Source: Halonatronomonas sp964558325 (lineage in GTDB: Bacteria > Bacillota > Halanaerobiia > Halanaerobiales > Halarsenatibacteraceae). Taken from it: DNA of 64,000 nt. Numbering within the stretch: the stretch's first letter is position 1; each line of letters opens with the position of its first letter. Of the stretch, positions 34,923-43,348 are shown piece by piece. The notes beneath the pieces are model-generated. The model was given only the letters and a program-made list of their open reading frames with translations, had not been told where the DNA came from and ran no database searches. The position numbers were made by a program, and so were the translations under genes. The DNA is taken from positions 5,998-69,997 of the forward strand of contig CAZLCX010000010.1 of the NCBI GenBank assembly GCA_964558325.1, read 5' to 3'.

Positions 34923-37259
34923 TTATATTTTCTCAGGTTCATCGCTTTCAACAATTTTTTTATCTTCTTTATCAGTAAATCTTTTAACCTCTTTTGAAAT
35001 TTTAGCTCCAAAGGTCCTCACCATTAAAACCGAGCAGTCAACACTATCAGCCACAACATCTGGTATAGAACCAAATAATATATTCTTGACCCGCCATTCC
35101 TTTGAAGCACCGATAATCAATAAATCATAATTATCATTATTTGTCTCTTCAATTATCCCATCTGCAACAACTTCATTCTCCACTACCTTAATTTCATAGT
35201 TTATATCTCTACTTTTAGTTAATACCTTTTCTACCTCAGATTTAGCATGATTATATTCTATATCTTTATCTCCGCCAGGTTTAATAACTCTTAATACAGT
35301 TACAATTGCATCTTCTTTATTACAAAAATCCCCGGCAAGGTCTAAACCAAAGGTAGCATGCTCACTACCTCTAAAGGGTACTATTACTCTTTGAATTTCT
35401 TCTAAATTTCTATCCTTTAATACTCCTACTTTACAGGGAGCTTTTCTTACCATCTGACCAACTAGGCTTTTTGAAATCTTAGAAATATTCATGGTACCCT
35501 GCCAGCCTAACATCAAGAAATCAACATTTTCGCTGACAATCATCTGATGCATTGTCTTATATTTATTTCTGGAATATTTTATCCGGGGATTAATAATATT
35601 TCCTGTCTCAGCTGATAGTTCCTGACTTAACTCAAATAAATCCTTTTGATTCTTTTTCCTTTTTTCAAATAAATTTTCATCGTCTCTAACAACTTCAAGG
35701 GATAACTGTTCAGGAATTTCTATAATATTTAAAACAGATATTTCTGATTCAATATCCGCTCTTTCCAGTAATTTATTACTTATATTTAATAAGGGCCTAC
35801 CACTGTCAGGGTTTGCAACTGCTGTCATTAGATGATAGGGGGCAATTTCTGGCTTTCTTTCAACATTATCTGTATTAAATGATGGTAAAACAGGAGTTAA
35901 ATTATCAGGTGTATTAATAAATGAATATTCTTCTTCCCAATTTATCTCTGCTGATACTCCCTGAATTGTTGACTTTTTCCTGCTATAGATGAAATACCAG
36001 ACAAGACTTAAACCAATTAAAACTACTGCACTTATCTGTGAAGACCTATCAGCCATAAAGATTATTCCAACTGAAGATACTGCTCCTATCACCTGCAGAT
36101 ATGGATATCCTGGTGTTGTATAATTTGGACGATAATCCTCAGGAGGTCTCATTCTTAAAACTATAACAGCTACATTAACTAAAGCATAATTTACAAGAGT
36201 TAATACTCCGGCAGCACCTGACAGGTTTTCAACATTAGCTACTAAAACCAGAAAGATTGTAATTCCACCTGTAAGCAAAATCGCTTTTGATGGTGTGAAA
36301 TATTTTTCATGGATATCATTGAAGAAATCAGGTAAAATTTTATCTCTACCCATGGCAAAACTAATCCGGGATGAAGCCAGGACAGAGGCATTAGCCGAAG
36401 AAGCGGTAGCCATTAATGCTCCAAAAGTAACAGCAATGGCACCAAATGTACCAGCAAAAGCTCTGGCAGCCTCTACTATCGGGGCCTCAAGATCTATTAT
36501 CCCTTCCAGGGGAAGGATTCCTGCTGCAACTAAAATTACAGCTACATACAGGACAGTTGGGATTATTACTGAGCCAAAGAGCGCCAGGGGTAAATTCCGG
36601 CCTGGATTTTGAACCTCTTCGGCAACGGCAGCTATCTCACCAAACCCAATAAATGAAACAAATACCAGGGCTGTCACCGGGAGAATCTCCCCCCCGCCAT
36701 AGGGAAAGAAGGGTGTCAATTTTGTTGGATCTACATTAAAAGCTCCCCAGCCTACAAACCCAATTAAAATAGCAAGTAAGATAGCAGTAATTATATTTTG
36801 AGTCGTACCACTTTCTTTGACCCCACGATAATTTATTACAATAAACATAACTCCAACTATTAAAGCAATTGCTATATGATCTGCCTGAAAGGGCAGTAAC
36901 ATTGCCAGATATTCTCCAAAGCCCTGAAGATAGAATGCAACTGCAAAGGAAAGACTTAACCAGAGGGCTACCCCGGCAATAGTCCCCCAGAATGTACCTA
37001 AAGCCCTGGAAATAAAATAATATAAGCCTCCACTTTTCGGCATACCGGTAGCAACTTCAGCTGTACTGGCTGCCGAAATCATAGCTATTAGACCGGCAAG
37101 TATATATGAGAAGATTGCTGCCGGGCCTGCATTCCCAATTGCAAAGCGGGGTAAAATAAAGATACCTGCTCCAATCATTACTCCAATACCTATTGTTAAA
37201 GCCTCAGTTAAGCCTAAATCTTTGACAAGTTCTTCCTGCTGGATGTTTTTTTCTGACAT
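34923..37259 (-). CDS. APC-superfamily permease fused to tandem UspA-like domains
   Basis: The 778-residue protein has an N-terminal 12-helix amino acid/polyamine/cation permease (about 10-430; helix 1 GIGVMIGAGIFILP). The cytoplasmic C-terminal half (about 470-755) holds two universal-stress-protein-like domains; the second ends with LLIIGASKEWRVKNILFGSIPDVV, the nucleotide-loop pattern of UspA. The transported solute cannot be read directly. It is the last gene of an operon with TrkH, TrkA and a c-di-AMP riboswitch. B. subtilis KimA, an APC potassium importer, is also controlled by this riboswitch, so potassium or a compatible solute is likely. It lies four bp after trkH. Confidence 0.88.
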   Translation of the reverse strand: MSEKNIQQEELVKDLGLTEALTIGIGVMIGAGIFILPRFAIGNAGPAAIFSYILAGLIAMISAASTAEVATGMPKSGGLYYFISRALGTFWGTIAGVALWLSLSFAVAFYLQGFGEYLAMLLPFQADHIAIALIVGVMFIVINYRGVKESGTTQNIITAILLAILIGFVGWGAFNVDPTKLTPFFPYGGGEILPVTALVFVSFIGFGEIAAVAEEVQNPGRNLPLALFGSVIIPTVLYVAVILVAAGILPLEGIIDLEAPIVEAARAFAGTFGAIAVTFGALMATASSANASVLASSRISFAMGRDKILPDFFNDIHEKYFTPSKAILLTGGITIFLVLVANVENLSGAAGVLTLVNYALVNVAVIVLRMRPPEDYRPNYTTPGYPYLQVIGAVSSVGIIFMADRSSQISAVVLIGLSLVWYFIYSRKKSTIQGVSAEINWEEEYSFINTPDNLTPVLPSFNTDNVERKPEIAPYHLMTAVANPDSGRPLLNISNKLLERADIESEISVLNIIEIPEQLSLEVVRDDENLFEKRKKNQKDLFELSQELSAETGNIINPRIKYSRNKYKTMHQMIVSENVDFLMLGWQGTMNISKISKSLVGQMVRKAPCKVGVLKDRNLEEIQRVIVPFRGSEHATFGLDLAGDFCNKEDAIVTVLRVIKPGGDKDIEYNHAKSEVEKVLTKSRDINYEIKVVENEVVADGIIEETNNDNYDLLIIGASKEWRVKNILFGSIPDVVADSVDCSVLMVRTFGAKISKEVKRFTDKEDKKIVESDEPEKI

Positions 37260-37262
37260 ATA

Positions 37263-38744
37263 TTAACGACCTCCTACTCTAATTCTCAAATCTTTAAATA
37301 TTTTACTGATAGAAAAGATAATTATTAAGAATTCCAATCTTCCAAGAAACATTCCAATAGTTTGAACCCATAATAAATAACCAGGCAAGTCAGGATCAGT
37401 AATACCTATTGATAGGCCAACTGTTCCTAAAGAAGAAGAAAATTCAAACATACTATCTCCAATCGAGTAACCTGCCTCCATAAAGAATGCTGAACCGATT
37501 AAAAATGTTACAAAATACATGAATATGTAAATAAAAGTCTCTTTTAAATGTTCTGGCTTAATATAGACTTTATTTTCTCCCCGCCAGAGATAATCTTCTC
37601 TAACAGTTCTCCTTGGTAAAAATTCGTCTCTTATAGTCCAGATAACTGCTTTAAAAGCCAGATAGATTCTAAACTGTTTAATACCACCAGCTGTTGAACC
37701 TGTACCTCCACCAATTAGCATTAAAATAACAATTAAAAATATTCCAAGAGGAGACCAGGTATTAAAGTCTATTGTTGAAAAACCTGTTGTGGAAAGAGCT
37801 GAAAAAACCTGAAAAGCAGAAACCCGAAACTCACCTAACCAGTTAAAGGTTTCTCCAGGTCTAATGATAAAAGTATAGACAGGTAAAATGATTACTGATA
37901 ACCAAATCATTACTTTTATTTCTGCATTCTTGAAAAATTTCTTGACTTCCCCTTTAAATAATGTGTAATGGGTTGCAAAATTTATCGTTCCCGCCAGCAT
38001 CAAAACGATGGTAATAAATTCAATAACCGGACTATCATAATAAGCTAAGCTCTCCCCATAAATTGAAAATCCACCAGTTGAAAGGGCCGCCATTGAATGA
38101 TTAATAGCACTAAAGGGCTGGACTCCAGCTATTATATAAGCAATAATTCCAAGCCCAGTAAATGCTGAATATAACTTTACTATTAATCTTGTAGATTTCT
38201 TTACATGGGGCAATAGTTTATCGCTTCTTGCCTCTGCCCGATATAAACTCAAATTATTGACTGGTAAAATAGCAGAAAGTGCAATAACAGTAATACCTGC
38301 CCCACCAAAAAACTGCATAAGACTTCTCCAGAGCAGAAACATGGCAGGAGTTTCTGATTCTGTAACTACGCTGAGACCGGTGGTTGTCCAGCCACTAACG
38401 GCTTCAAAGGTTGCCTGAGTAAAGTTAAGGCCCATCCCTGTGATAAAGGGTATGGCTGAGAGCAAAATTATTATAACCCAGCTAAAGACTACAACTATTC
38501 CTCCCTCTTTGGTAGAAAGCTGAAGATCATTTGTTTTTTTCCTGAATTTGAAATATAATGAGCCACCAATGACCATACATAATCCAATAGAGGGAAGAAA
38601 ATACTTAAATAATGATAATTCTTCAGGATAAAAAATAAGACTTATTAAAGGGGTGAAAAATGCAAAGCTCGAAAAAAATATTAAGAGGCCACTATAATAA
38701 AATATCTGGCTGTACTTCTTCTTTAAATAATTAACGGCAGGCAT
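37263..38744 (-). CDS. trkH: TrkH-family potassium uptake channel
   Basis: This is the membrane subunit of a Trk/Ktr potassium transporter. The 493-residue protein has the four-fold M1-P-M2 plan; filter-like glycines lie in VSGWTTTGLSV, ALSTGGFSIYG, ALSTTGFSTIDF and SLGTVGLSIGI, the four P-loops in order. It starts one base into the stop of the upstream trkA gene and is followed by the APC-Usp fusion. Two TrkA-type proteins from the same operon would gate it through bound nucleotides. Confidence 0.95.
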   Translation of the reverse strand: MPAVNYLKKKYSQIFYYSGLLIFFSSFAFFTPLISLIFYPEELSLFKYFLPSIGLCMVIGGSLYFKFRKKTNDLQLSTKEGGIVVVFSWVIIILLSAIPFITGMGLNFTQATFEAVSGWTTTGLSVVTESETPAMFLLWRSLMQFFGGAGITVIALSAILPVNNLSLYRAEARSDKLLPHVKKSTRLIVKLYSAFTGLGIIAYIIAGVQPFSAINHSMAALSTGGFSIYGESLAYYDSPVIEFITIVLMLAGTINFATHYTLFKGEVKKFFKNAEIKVMIWLSVIILPVYTFIIRPGETFNWLGEFRVSAFQVFSALSTTGFSTIDFNTWSPLGIFLIVILMLIGGGTGSTAGGIKQFRIYLAFKAVIWTIRDEFLPRRTVREDYLWRGENKVYIKPEHLKETFIYIFMYFVTFLIGSAFFMEAGYSIGDSMFEFSSSLGTVGLSIGITDPDLPGYLLWVQTIGMFLGRLEFLIIIFSISKIFKDLRIRVGGR

Positions 38745-39406
38745 TAGTCTTCACCTCTTAAAGCCTTGATGGCTTCTCCCTGGTCTGAGGGCAAAGAAAT
38801 AATGATTGCCTTATCTCCAGCTTTTATTCTGGTTCCTCCCCGGGGTATCAACATCTCTCCCTCCCTTAAAATGCCCCCCAGGATTATACTTAAAGGGAGA
38901 TCTAATTCTTTTAATGTTTTACCATCAGCAGGGGCACCCTCAGGAATCAAACATTTTGTTACAGATAGATTACCCTCTTCTATCATAAATAAATTAGAAA
39001 CCTCTTCGTGGGAAATGCTCTGTTCCAGAAGAGACCCAAGTAATACAGTTATATTAAATAGGGAATCAATATTTAAATTATTAAAAATAACCTGATTATC
39101 AGGGTCATTAACCAGAGCGGCAGTTCTTGGTATCTGGTAATATTTTTGAGCCAATCGGCAGATCATTAAATTATCCTGATCCTTATGGGTTAAGGCCGCC
39201 AGCATATCTACTTCCCTGATATTAGCATCTTCCAAAACCTCAGGATCTGTTGCATCACCAAATACAATCGTTGCATTCAGGTTTCTTGCTAATTCCTGAC
39301 AGTAATTCTGATCTTTATTAATAATAGTTAGATCAAAGCCCTTTGAGATTAGTCTTCTACTGAGATGATAAACTAATTCATCTCCCCCGACGATCAGTAA
39401 TTTCAT
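38744..39406 (-). CDS. trkA: TrkA-family potassium channel gating protein (RCK_N plus RCK_C)
   Basis: This is a cytoplasmic ring protein that binds NAD(H) or adenine nucleotides and gates TrkH. The 220-residue protein has an RCK_N Rossmann domain (LLIVGGDELVYHLSRRL and VVFGDATDPEVLEDA) and a C-terminal RCK_C domain (about 145-220, GKTLKELDLP and IIISL). RCK_C domains of KtrA-type proteins are known c-di-AMP receptors, so this protein could add post-translational control to the riboswitch. It overlaps trkH by one base. Confidence 0.92.
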   Translation of the reverse strand: MKLLIVGGDELVYHLSRRLISKGFDLTIINKDQNYCQELARNLNATIVFGDATDPEVLEDANIREVDMLAALTHKDQDNLMICRLAQKYYQIPRTAALVNDPDNQVIFNNLNIDSLFNITVLLGSLLEQSISHEEVSNLFMIEEGNLSVTKCLIPEGAPADGKTLKELDLPLSIILGGILREGEMLIPRGGTRIKAGDKAIIISLPSDQGEAIKALRGED

Positions 39407-39411
39407 TATAC

Positions 39412-39819
39412 CTACCCCTCATCATCTTGAATTGAATTAAATATTTTGTCAACTAAAATATCTTTTTCTGAAAAAACAGTAACATTATCTTTATCGTATA
39501 TATTAATTAGTTTTGGTTCTATCCCTTTAATGATGATATTAAGATCTGGAAATTTATTTTTAATTAACTGACTTATCATGAAATTAACCTTATCTTTATC
39601 AGTTGAGATAATACATAAATCCGCTGATTCCAGACGGGCCTCTTCTAAAGTTTTATGCATGAGGGCATTGCCGGTAATTTGAAAGCCTGAAAACTCAACT
39701 GGCAGGTCTTCAAAAGAGGATTCATGTTGATCAACTACAACTAAATCATGGCCGGCTGATGATAAGTAACCGGCCAGTCTGGAACCTGTTCTGCCACAAC
39801 CAATTATCACAATAAACAT
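39412..39819 (-). CDS. TrkA-type protein with RCK_N domain only
   Basis: This 135-residue protein has just the Rossmann nucleotide-binding half of TrkA: FIVIIGCGRTGSRLAGYL at the N-terminus and FQITGNALMHKTLEEARLESADL in the middle. The C-terminal RCK_C domain is missing, and the next gene starts five bases later with a complete TrkA, so this is not a simple frameshift. It may form mixed rings with that partner. Paired TrkA genes occur in other Trk systems, where E. coli TrkA is a tandem in one chain. Confidence 0.88.
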   Translation of the reverse strand: MFIVIIGCGRTGSRLAGYLSSAGHDLVVVDQHESSFEDLPVEFSGFQITGNALMHKTLEEARLESADLCIISTDKDKVNFMISQLIKNKFPDLNIIIKGIEPKLINIYDKDNVTVFSEKDILVDKIFNSIQDDEG

Positions 39820-39821
39820 TT

Positions 39822-40520
39822 CTATTCCTCCTGGTCTTCTTTATCTTCACCTAAATTAGCCTCATCAGGATGACTTTTAAAATCACTTGACCTTTCTAAA
39901 TTTTCCTGGGCAGGTTTATAGGTTGGATCAATATCAAGGGCTGCTCTATACATTTTCATGGCCTGTCCAGATTTTCCCCTGATTTCTGCCAGAACACCTA
40001 AAAGATTGAAGGGTTCAGGCCTTTCAGCTTTTATATTATTAGCCTTCTGTAAAAGGTCTTCCGCCAGAGGGAAATCCCTCTGATTTATTGCAGACTTGGC
40101 CCGAATTATTAAGGATTCATAATCATCAGACTCTTCACTTCCGTTATCAAATTCTTTCCTTTCAAGAATCTGCTGAACCTGACTTTTAATATCTTTAGGA
40201 TTAAAGGGTTTCTGTAAATAATCTATCGCTCCCAGCTTCATAACTTTAACAGCACTATCGACACTTCCATAACCTGTAATAATTAAAACCGGGGTTGAAA
40301 TATTATCATCTCTAAATTTCTCTAAAACTTCCATGCCGTCCATCCCTGGTAAATTTAAATCGAGTAAAATAAGATCATAATCAGATTCCTTTACTTTTTC
40401 TAAACCCTCTTCACCATTTAAGGCAAGCTCAGTTTGATACCCCTCGGCCTCTAAAGACTGTCTTAACATTTTTCTAATATTCTCTTCATCGTCTATAATA
40501 AGCAACTTTTTTTCGCTCAT
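39822..40520 (-). CDS. Response regulator receiver fused to TPR repeats
   Basis: The N-terminal CheY-like receiver (about 7-122) has the acidic pocket (DDE near 12-14), phospho-acceptor Asp54 (LILLDLNLPG), the ITGYGS Thr/Ser and the KP motif in YLQKPFNP. The C-terminal part (about 145-210) has two TPR-like helix pairs ending LDIDPTYKPAQENL, then a charged tail. There is no DNA-binding domain, so output is probably by protein contact. I start at the ATG at 40520, seven bases after AGAGGTG. It lies directly before the TrkA genes. Confidence 0.87.
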   Translation of the reverse strand: MSEKKLLIIDDEENIRKMLRQSLEAEGYQTELALNGEEGLEKVKESDYDLILLDLNLPGMDGMEVLEKFRDDNISTPVLIITGYGSVDSAVKVMKLGAIDYLQKPFNPKDIKSQVQQILERKEFDNGSEESDDYESLIIRAKSAINQRDFPLAEDLLQKANNIKAERPEPFNLLGVLAEIRGKSGQAMKMYRAALDIDPTYKPAQENLERSSDFKSHPDEANLGEDKEDQEE

Positions 40521-40536
40521 TTTCATTCACCTCTAA

Positions 40537-40899
40537 TTAAATATATTTTTTTATCTGACCTAATAGTTCCTTTTTTTGAACTGGTTTTACTAAATAATTC
40601 TCAGCCCCAGCTTTTAAGGTAGTCTCAATACTTTCTTTATCTGAACGGGCAGAGATTATTATGACTGGGATTTCTTTAGTCTCATCATCTTCCTTTAGAG
40701 TAGAAAGTATCTTAAACCCATCTAACTTTGGTAAGACCAGGTCTAAAAGGATCAGGTCTGGCAGTTCCTCCTGAGCCAATTCTAAGCCTTTTAGACCATC
40801 TTCAGCTGTCAAGACTTCATATCCTTCTTTATCAAGTAAGCGGGAGTATACTAACATTATATTTTTTTCGTCTTCAACAATCAAGATTTTTTTACTCAT
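40537..40899 (-). CDS. Single-domain response regulator (CheY-like)
   Basis: The 120-residue protein is one receiver domain: acidic pair ED near 9-11, phospho-acceptor Asp53 (LILLDLVLPK), IISARSD and the lysine in YLVKPVQ. No output domain is present. Its start overlaps the histidine kinase stop by eight bases, so it is the kinase's direct partner. It may pass phosphate on or act by binding a target, possibly the TPR regulator or the transporter. Confidence 0.92.
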   Translation of the reverse strand: MSKKILIVEDEKNIMLVYSRLLDKEGYEVLTAEDGLKGLELAQEELPDLILLDLVLPKLDGFKILSTLKEDDETKEIPVIIISARSDKESIETTLKAGAENYLVKPVQKKELLGQIKKYI

Positions 40900-42769
40900 T
40901 ATTATCTACCCTATCTGTACTCTTTTTATCCCTTGCTAATGGAATAGAAAAAGTAAATTTAGTCCAGCTGCCCTTCTCGCTATCGGCCCAGATTCTTCCG
41001 TTATGGGCAGTAATAATTTCCTTGACAATAGCCAGCCCTAAACCTGAACCAGTTTTAGCCTCATTATTGTCACTCCGGAAAAACTTTTCAAAAATTCTAT
41101 TTAAATCAGATTTTTTTATGCCCATTCCAGTATCGAAAACTTCAACATAAACCGATTTTCCCCGCTGAGAAGCGGAAATTTTTATTTCATCATTGGCTTC
41201 AGTATATCTGAGGGCATTGCTGACTAAATTTGAAATTACCCAGCTGATTTTATTGGGATCTACTTCTACCATCAAATCCTCTGACATTTCATCAACATAA
41301 AGTTTTATTGATTTTTCTTCAGCCTGTTCTTCAAAATGCTCGATTGTATTCTGGGTTAATTTTTTTAAGTTTACCGGTCTAATATCCAGTTCAATTTTAC
41401 CTGACTCCATCTTTGAAAGATCAAGGAGATCTTCAACCAGATTAGTTAACCTTTCACAATCATCTAATGAATTCTGCAGCAATTCTTCCTGATCAATATT
41501 AATACTGCCAACATCCTCATCAATTAACATATTTAATGCCATAGTTATTGAGGTTAGAGGAGTTCTGAATTCATGGGAAACAGTTGAAATAAAATCTGAT
41601 TTCAACTGATCAATTTCCTTTAATCTGGTGATATCTTCCAGCAAAGTAACTGAAAACTTTAAGTTATTATCATCTGCTGAGTTTTTATCCTCATAAACTT
41701 TCTTGTTTAGGATTTTATAATACCCGGTTGCATCTCCTTTTTCAAGCTCTAAAACCGGTTTTCCAGATTCATTCTCATTATAATTATTATTACTTAAAAT
41801 ACAGTCAAAAAGCTCCTGATTATTTATTGCCTCTAAAAAATGCTTGTTTAGATCTTCTTCGTCCAGATCAAAGAGTCTCTTGCTTTCCTGATTAAATATG
41901 ATCAAATTGTTATCAGAATCAGTAACCAATAATGGACTGGAAATATGGTTGACAATAGCCTCTGACTTTTCTTTTTCAGCAAGTAATTTTCTAACATTTA
42001 AGTTCTCATATTCCTGCAATTTATCAATCATCTTATTAAATTCCTCTGTTAATTCTCCGATTTCGTCACTTGAATTTACCGGTAATTTTTCTTTGAAATT
42101 TTTCGAGGCCACTCTTTGAATTCCAGACTGTAGCTGATCTACAGGAGATAAGATCTTATTTGTAAGATAAAAACCTGAGAAGATCGCAGTTATTATACCT
42201 AAAATTGAAATCAGGACTGTCGAAAGCATTGCCCTATCTGCCCTGGAATCTGCTTCCTGCTGGGCTGAAATCATCTCTTCCTGATTAACACTTCTTAGCT
42301 CTCTTATCTTTTCCTTTGTATTAAAAAACGATTCAGAATAGTTCTCATTATAAAACTGCTGTCTATCTTCACCCTCCAGACTTCTAAATTCATCAACTCT
42401 TATTAAATAGTCTGTATAGGTTTCCTTTAATTCACTTATAATTTCACTCTCACCAGTAATAGTTATATTATCCTCAGCCCGACTAAACCATTTTAGAAAC
42501 TCCTGTTCATTATTTCGGAATCTATTCAGGCCTTCATCTTCCTGGCCGCTAAGCATTAACAGGATAGCGCTATCCTGCCTTTCAATGCTTTCTATCATAT
42601 TTTCACTGGATTGAATAGAGCGGTAATTTTCTTCCATAATGTTATTTATCGAGGAAGATAAGGTGCTAAAATTATTAATTGACCAGAGAGCGACCATTAA
42701 TAAAATAATAATTACTAATATAAAGCCAGCATATATTTTACCGGATAATGATTTTGATAGTTTCCGCAT
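40892..42769 (-). CDS. Membrane sensor histidine kinase (HAMP-PAS-HisKA-HATPase)
   Basis: The 625-residue protein has a first membrane helix (about 11-31), an extracytoplasmic helical sensor region (32-180), a second helix (181-203), then HAMP (to about 257), a PAS domain (about 268-380), HisKA with His399 in VSHEFRTPL, and an HATPase with N, G1 (VFDTGMGIKK) and G2 (GSGLGLAIV) boxes. The sensor is a four-helix-bundle type rich in Glu and Asn; no KdpD domain is present. It is the first gene after the c-di-AMP riboswitch and terminator and begins the potassium operon. Confidence 0.95.
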   Translation of the reverse strand: MRKLSKSLSGKIYAGFILVIIILLMVALWSINNFSTLSSSINNIMEENYRSIQSSENMIESIERQDSAILLMLSGQEDEGLNRFRNNEQEFLKWFSRAEDNITITGESEIISELKETYTDYLIRVDEFRSLEGEDRQQFYNENYSESFFNTKEKIRELRSVNQEEMISAQQEADSRADRAMLSTVLISILGIITAIFSGFYLTNKILSPVDQLQSGIQRVASKNFKEKLPVNSSDEIGELTEEFNKMIDKLQEYENLNVRKLLAEKEKSEAIVNHISSPLLVTDSDNNLIIFNQESKRLFDLDEEDLNKHFLEAINNQELFDCILSNNNYNENESGKPVLELEKGDATGYYKILNKKVYEDKNSADDNNLKFSVTLLEDITRLKEIDQLKSDFISTVSHEFRTPLTSITMALNMLIDEDVGSINIDQEELLQNSLDDCERLTNLVEDLLDLSKMESGKIELDIRPVNLKKLTQNTIEHFEEQAEEKSIKLYVDEMSEDLMVEVDPNKISWVISNLVSNALRYTEANDEIKISASQRGKSVYVEVFDTGMGIKKSDLNRIFEKFFRSDNNEAKTGSGLGLAIVKEIITAHNGRIWADSEKGSWTKFTFSIPLARDKKSTDRVDNNE

Positions 42770-42803
42770 TTTCCCACCTGCCTTCTATATAATACATAAA
42801 TAT

Positions 42804-42830
42804 AAAAACTGCAGAGAAGACCTCTACAGT
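42804..42830 (-). terminator. Expression-platform terminator of the c-di-AMP riboswitch
   Basis: On the minus strand ACTGTAGAG, a GTCTT loop and CTCTGCAGT form a 9-bp stem followed by TTTTTAT. It lies between the aptamer and the kinase start codon, 35 bp upstream of it. That is where an OFF-switch terminator is expected for this riboswitch class. Confidence 0.9.
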
Positions 42831-42892
42831 AAATAAGATTAATATTCAGCAATAAGTACTAATAATTCAAAAAAAGCTGAAATATTAACAGT

Positions 42893-43032
42893 CTTCCCTC
42901 CGTTTACGTTGCTGATGAGGTTAGCTTATTGGTTCGGGCCGAAGGGAAAATTTTAGCCCTACAGTAATAATAATTACCGATTCACCTGTCAATGGTCTCC
43001 CCACTCTCCATTCATGGAGATTAAGCAGTTAA
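42893..43032 (-). ncRNA. Cyclic di-AMP riboswitch (ydaO/yuaA class)
   Basis: Read on the minus strand, the leader has the class hallmarks in order: AATCTCC, a GGGGAGACC loop, GGTGAATCGG, GTAGGGCTA, a CCCTTCGGCCCGAACC segment, AGCTAACCTC, AGCAACGTAAACGGAGG. This matches the known B. subtilis ydaO and Thermoanaerobacter examples block by block. The class binds c-di-AMP and usually turns genes off. It stands behind a consensus promoter and before a terminator, and controls a kinase-regulator-Trk-permease operon. Potassium transporters are among its typical targets. Ends are approximate. Confidence 0.93.
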
Positions 43033-43058
43033 GTTTTTATTAAAAATAGTTGTTTTTA

Positions 43059-43087
43059 ATTATACCCCTGTATTTCTGAAATGTCAA
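43059..43087 (-). promoter_or_regulatory. Consensus promoter of the riboswitch-kinase-Trk operon
   Basis: On the minus strand a perfect TTGACA, a 17-base spacer and a perfect TATAAT lie about 30 bp before the aptamer. It is the only fully consensus promoter I found here. Strong constitutive initiation fits control by a downstream riboswitch. Confidence 0.93.
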
Positions 43088-43137
43088 ATATGTTAATATT
43101 CCCTGAATTAATAGCAGCTAAAATGCAAATAGTCCTG

Positions 43138-43166
43138 CTGACAGGTAAATAAAAAAGAGATATAAT
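43138..43166 (+). promoter_or_regulatory. Plus-strand promoter of a candidate small RNA
   Basis: CTGACA, a 17-base spacer and a perfect TATAAT point away from the riboswitch promoter into the gap before the hcp 3' end. Only one base of the -35 departs from consensus. No open reading frame follows. Confidence 0.6.
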
Positions 43167-43171
43167 TAATT

Positions 43172-43335
43172 AGATAAAAGAAGTTATCTAAGCCTAATTG
43201 AGTTAAGAAATGAACAGGTTTATCCAATTAATGAACAAAGGGGGTAACGGAGGTGGTAACCGTCAGGTAACCAGCAGGTCTAGCTCTAACTTAGAAAACC
43301 TCCTGCAGAATTAGTTGCAGGAGGCTTTAATCTTT
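43172..43335 (+). ncRNA. Candidate small structured RNA of unknown class
   Basis: Starting about seven bases after the promoter at 43138-43166, the plus strand opens with a perfect hairpin (TAGATAA, six bases, TTATCTA). It then has a purine-rich part with three GGTAAC copies (near 43253-43272) and ends in a 9-bp terminator-like stem (43299-43324) followed by CTTTAATCTTT. An upstream GCAGG could pair with the CCTGC of that stem, giving an alternative fold. There is no start codon with a useful frame. It matches no RNA class I know. Transcription is inferred. Confidence 0.45.
43295..43324 (-). terminator. Intrinsic terminator after hcp
   Basis: A perfect 9-bp stem CCTCCTGCA/TGCAGGAGG with an 8-base loop is followed on the minus strand by TTTTCTAA, 25 bp after the hcp stop. 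The same stem could end a plus-strand RNA, with a weaker U tract. Confidence 0.8.
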
Positions 43336-43348
43336 GAAATTTATATTT

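Noticed and set aside
39412..39819. Frameshifted fragment of a longer trkA
   Set aside because: The next gene is a complete TrkA with its own start and both domains, so the short protein looks like a separate gene rather than a broken one.
40892..42769. KdpD-type sensor
   Set aside because: There is no KdpD N-terminal or Usp domain in the kinase and no kdpABC or KdpE-type DNA-binding regulator; the layout is HAMP-PAS-HisKA-HATPase.
43245..43275. T-box-like GGAGGTGGTAACCG on the plus strand
   Set aside because: The T-box core needs TGGNACC; here an extra A breaks it (GGTAACC), no specifier stem was found and no synthetase or amino acid gene follows on the plus strand.
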